A stretch of 46,070 nt of DNA, taken from a virus. Positions 45,655 to 46,070 of the stretch are shown here, piece by piece. The position numbers and the translations under genes are program-made. Below the pieces are notes generated by a model. It was given only the letters and a program-made list of their open reading frames with translations. It did not search any database and was not told the DNA's origin. The stretch is taken from positions 1 to 46,070 of the IMG/VR virus record IMGVR_UViG_3300021090_000041; one strand, written 5' to 3'. The first letter of the stretch is position 1; the number at the start of each line of letters is the position of its first letter.

Positions 45655-46070
45655 ATGTCCTCAACTTCTCCAAGTCTAGCACAAGCTGGAACCGATGTCA
45701 ATACCAACCAGGTCAGGTACTATCCCGTTCAAATCAAAGCCAACGTCCGCGCGGCCCAGGCCAGGCTCACGCCAGACCAGGTCCGCGCCGCCAATGAGTT
45801 TGCCGCCAAGCTCCGCGCCCAGGATGCCGTCCTGCTGGCCGGCCCAGTCATCGAGGGCCACGTGATCCGCATCCCTTCCTGGCGCTATGACCCCGAGCTC
45901 GTCCGCGAGATAAAGTCGCGGCCCGGCTATCGTTTCGAGAAGGCCTTGCCCTACACGCTCCGCATCACGCTCCACCATCACGACTACACGCCCACCATCA
46001 CCATGCCCACCTGGACGATCCCCGCCGAGCCAGGCCGCCTCGAAGCGATCCGCGCGATATACGACAAAGT
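45655..46070 (+). CDS. hypothetical protein, open at the window end (first gene of early operon)
   Basis: Frame from ATG 45655 (AAGGGA ribosome site) runs open for 138 codons to the last base. No family recognised. It starts with a polar tail (SSTSPSLAQAG), then a helix-rich region (KANVRAAQARLTPDQVRAANEFAAKLRAQ), then strands (VIRIPSWRYDPELVREIK, LPYTLRITLHHHDYTPTI). If the window is circular, it ends with VTWITR and TGA at bases 17-19, giving 144 residues. Confidence 0.65.
   Translation, partial: MSSTSPSLAQAGTDVNTNQVRYYPVQIKANVRAAQARLTPDQVRAANEFAAKLRAQDAVLLAGPVIEGHVIRIPSWRYDPELVREIKSRPGYRFEKALPYTLRITLHHHDYTPTITMPTWTIPAEPGRLEAIRAIYDK

Noticed and set aside
1-46070. Integrated prophage with host flanks
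   Set aside because: No host-like genes are seen, the attP core is internal and single, and the ends close on each other; but an assembly cut at another point cannot be excluded.

Overview
The window reads as one complete temperate tailed-phage genome with siphovirus-type structural genes, probably circular or circularly closed. The two ends fit together. The gene open at the right edge (from 45655) would continue in frame across the join and stop at base 19, in a 4-base GTGA overlap with the next gene at base 16. An internal, tRNA-derived attachment site lies beside an integrase, as expected of an unintegrated phage genome rather than an integrated prophage. The host is inferred, weakly, to be a Chloroflexota (Anaerolineae-like) bacterium: GC-rich coding, standard code with many ATGA-coupled genes, and a small secreted protein ending in a LYLPLVVR-like tail of a kind I associate with that phylum.

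Layout. A rightward early module wraps the ends: 45655 to the join, then 16-7564. It holds a two-membrane-segment protein, an FtsK/SpoIIIE-like translocase, an HNH/AP2 endonuclease, a repeat cluster that could be an origin, a small secreted protein, a 38-residue zinc ribbon, tyrosine recombinase 1, an unknown protein, an ASCH protein and an SF2 helicase. A short convergent gap (7565-7777) carries a consensus promoter, a structured non-coding transcript and a terminator. Everything from 40783 down to 7778 is one long leftward late operon. Its order is holin-like and coiled-coil membrane proteins, C39-like peptidase, terminase (with a split large subunit), portal, MuF-like protein, gp10-like protein, a ferritin, prohead protease, HK97 capsid and decoration-like protein. 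Then comes a nine-gene glycan and small-molecule cassette, followed by connector, tail tube, frameshifted tail chaperones, tape measure, baseplate/tip proteins, fibre and a GT87-like membrane glycosyltransferase.

The control region (40784-45654) holds the late promoter with a structured leader (intrinsic-terminator-like hairpin plus crossing helix), recombinase 2, a tRNA-Gln 3' half (attP core), two leftward cassettes of small genes driven by near-consensus promoters with embedded operators, a divergent HTH gene and a duplicated promoter-upstream region.

How it works together (inference). Recombinase 2 with the HTH/excisionase-like protein would manage integration at tRNA-Gln(TTG). The early module would replicate DNA with the help of the helicase and the repeat cluster. 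The late promoter at 40905-40934 would drive lysis, packaging, head, modification and tail genes as one coupled transcript. The glycosyltransferase, methyltransferase, acetyltransferase and aldolase block sits between decoration protein and connector, so it is expressed with the virion and may decorate virions or host surface sugars. Several palindromic repeat families are scattered through the genome, one of them inserted in frame inside protein genes.
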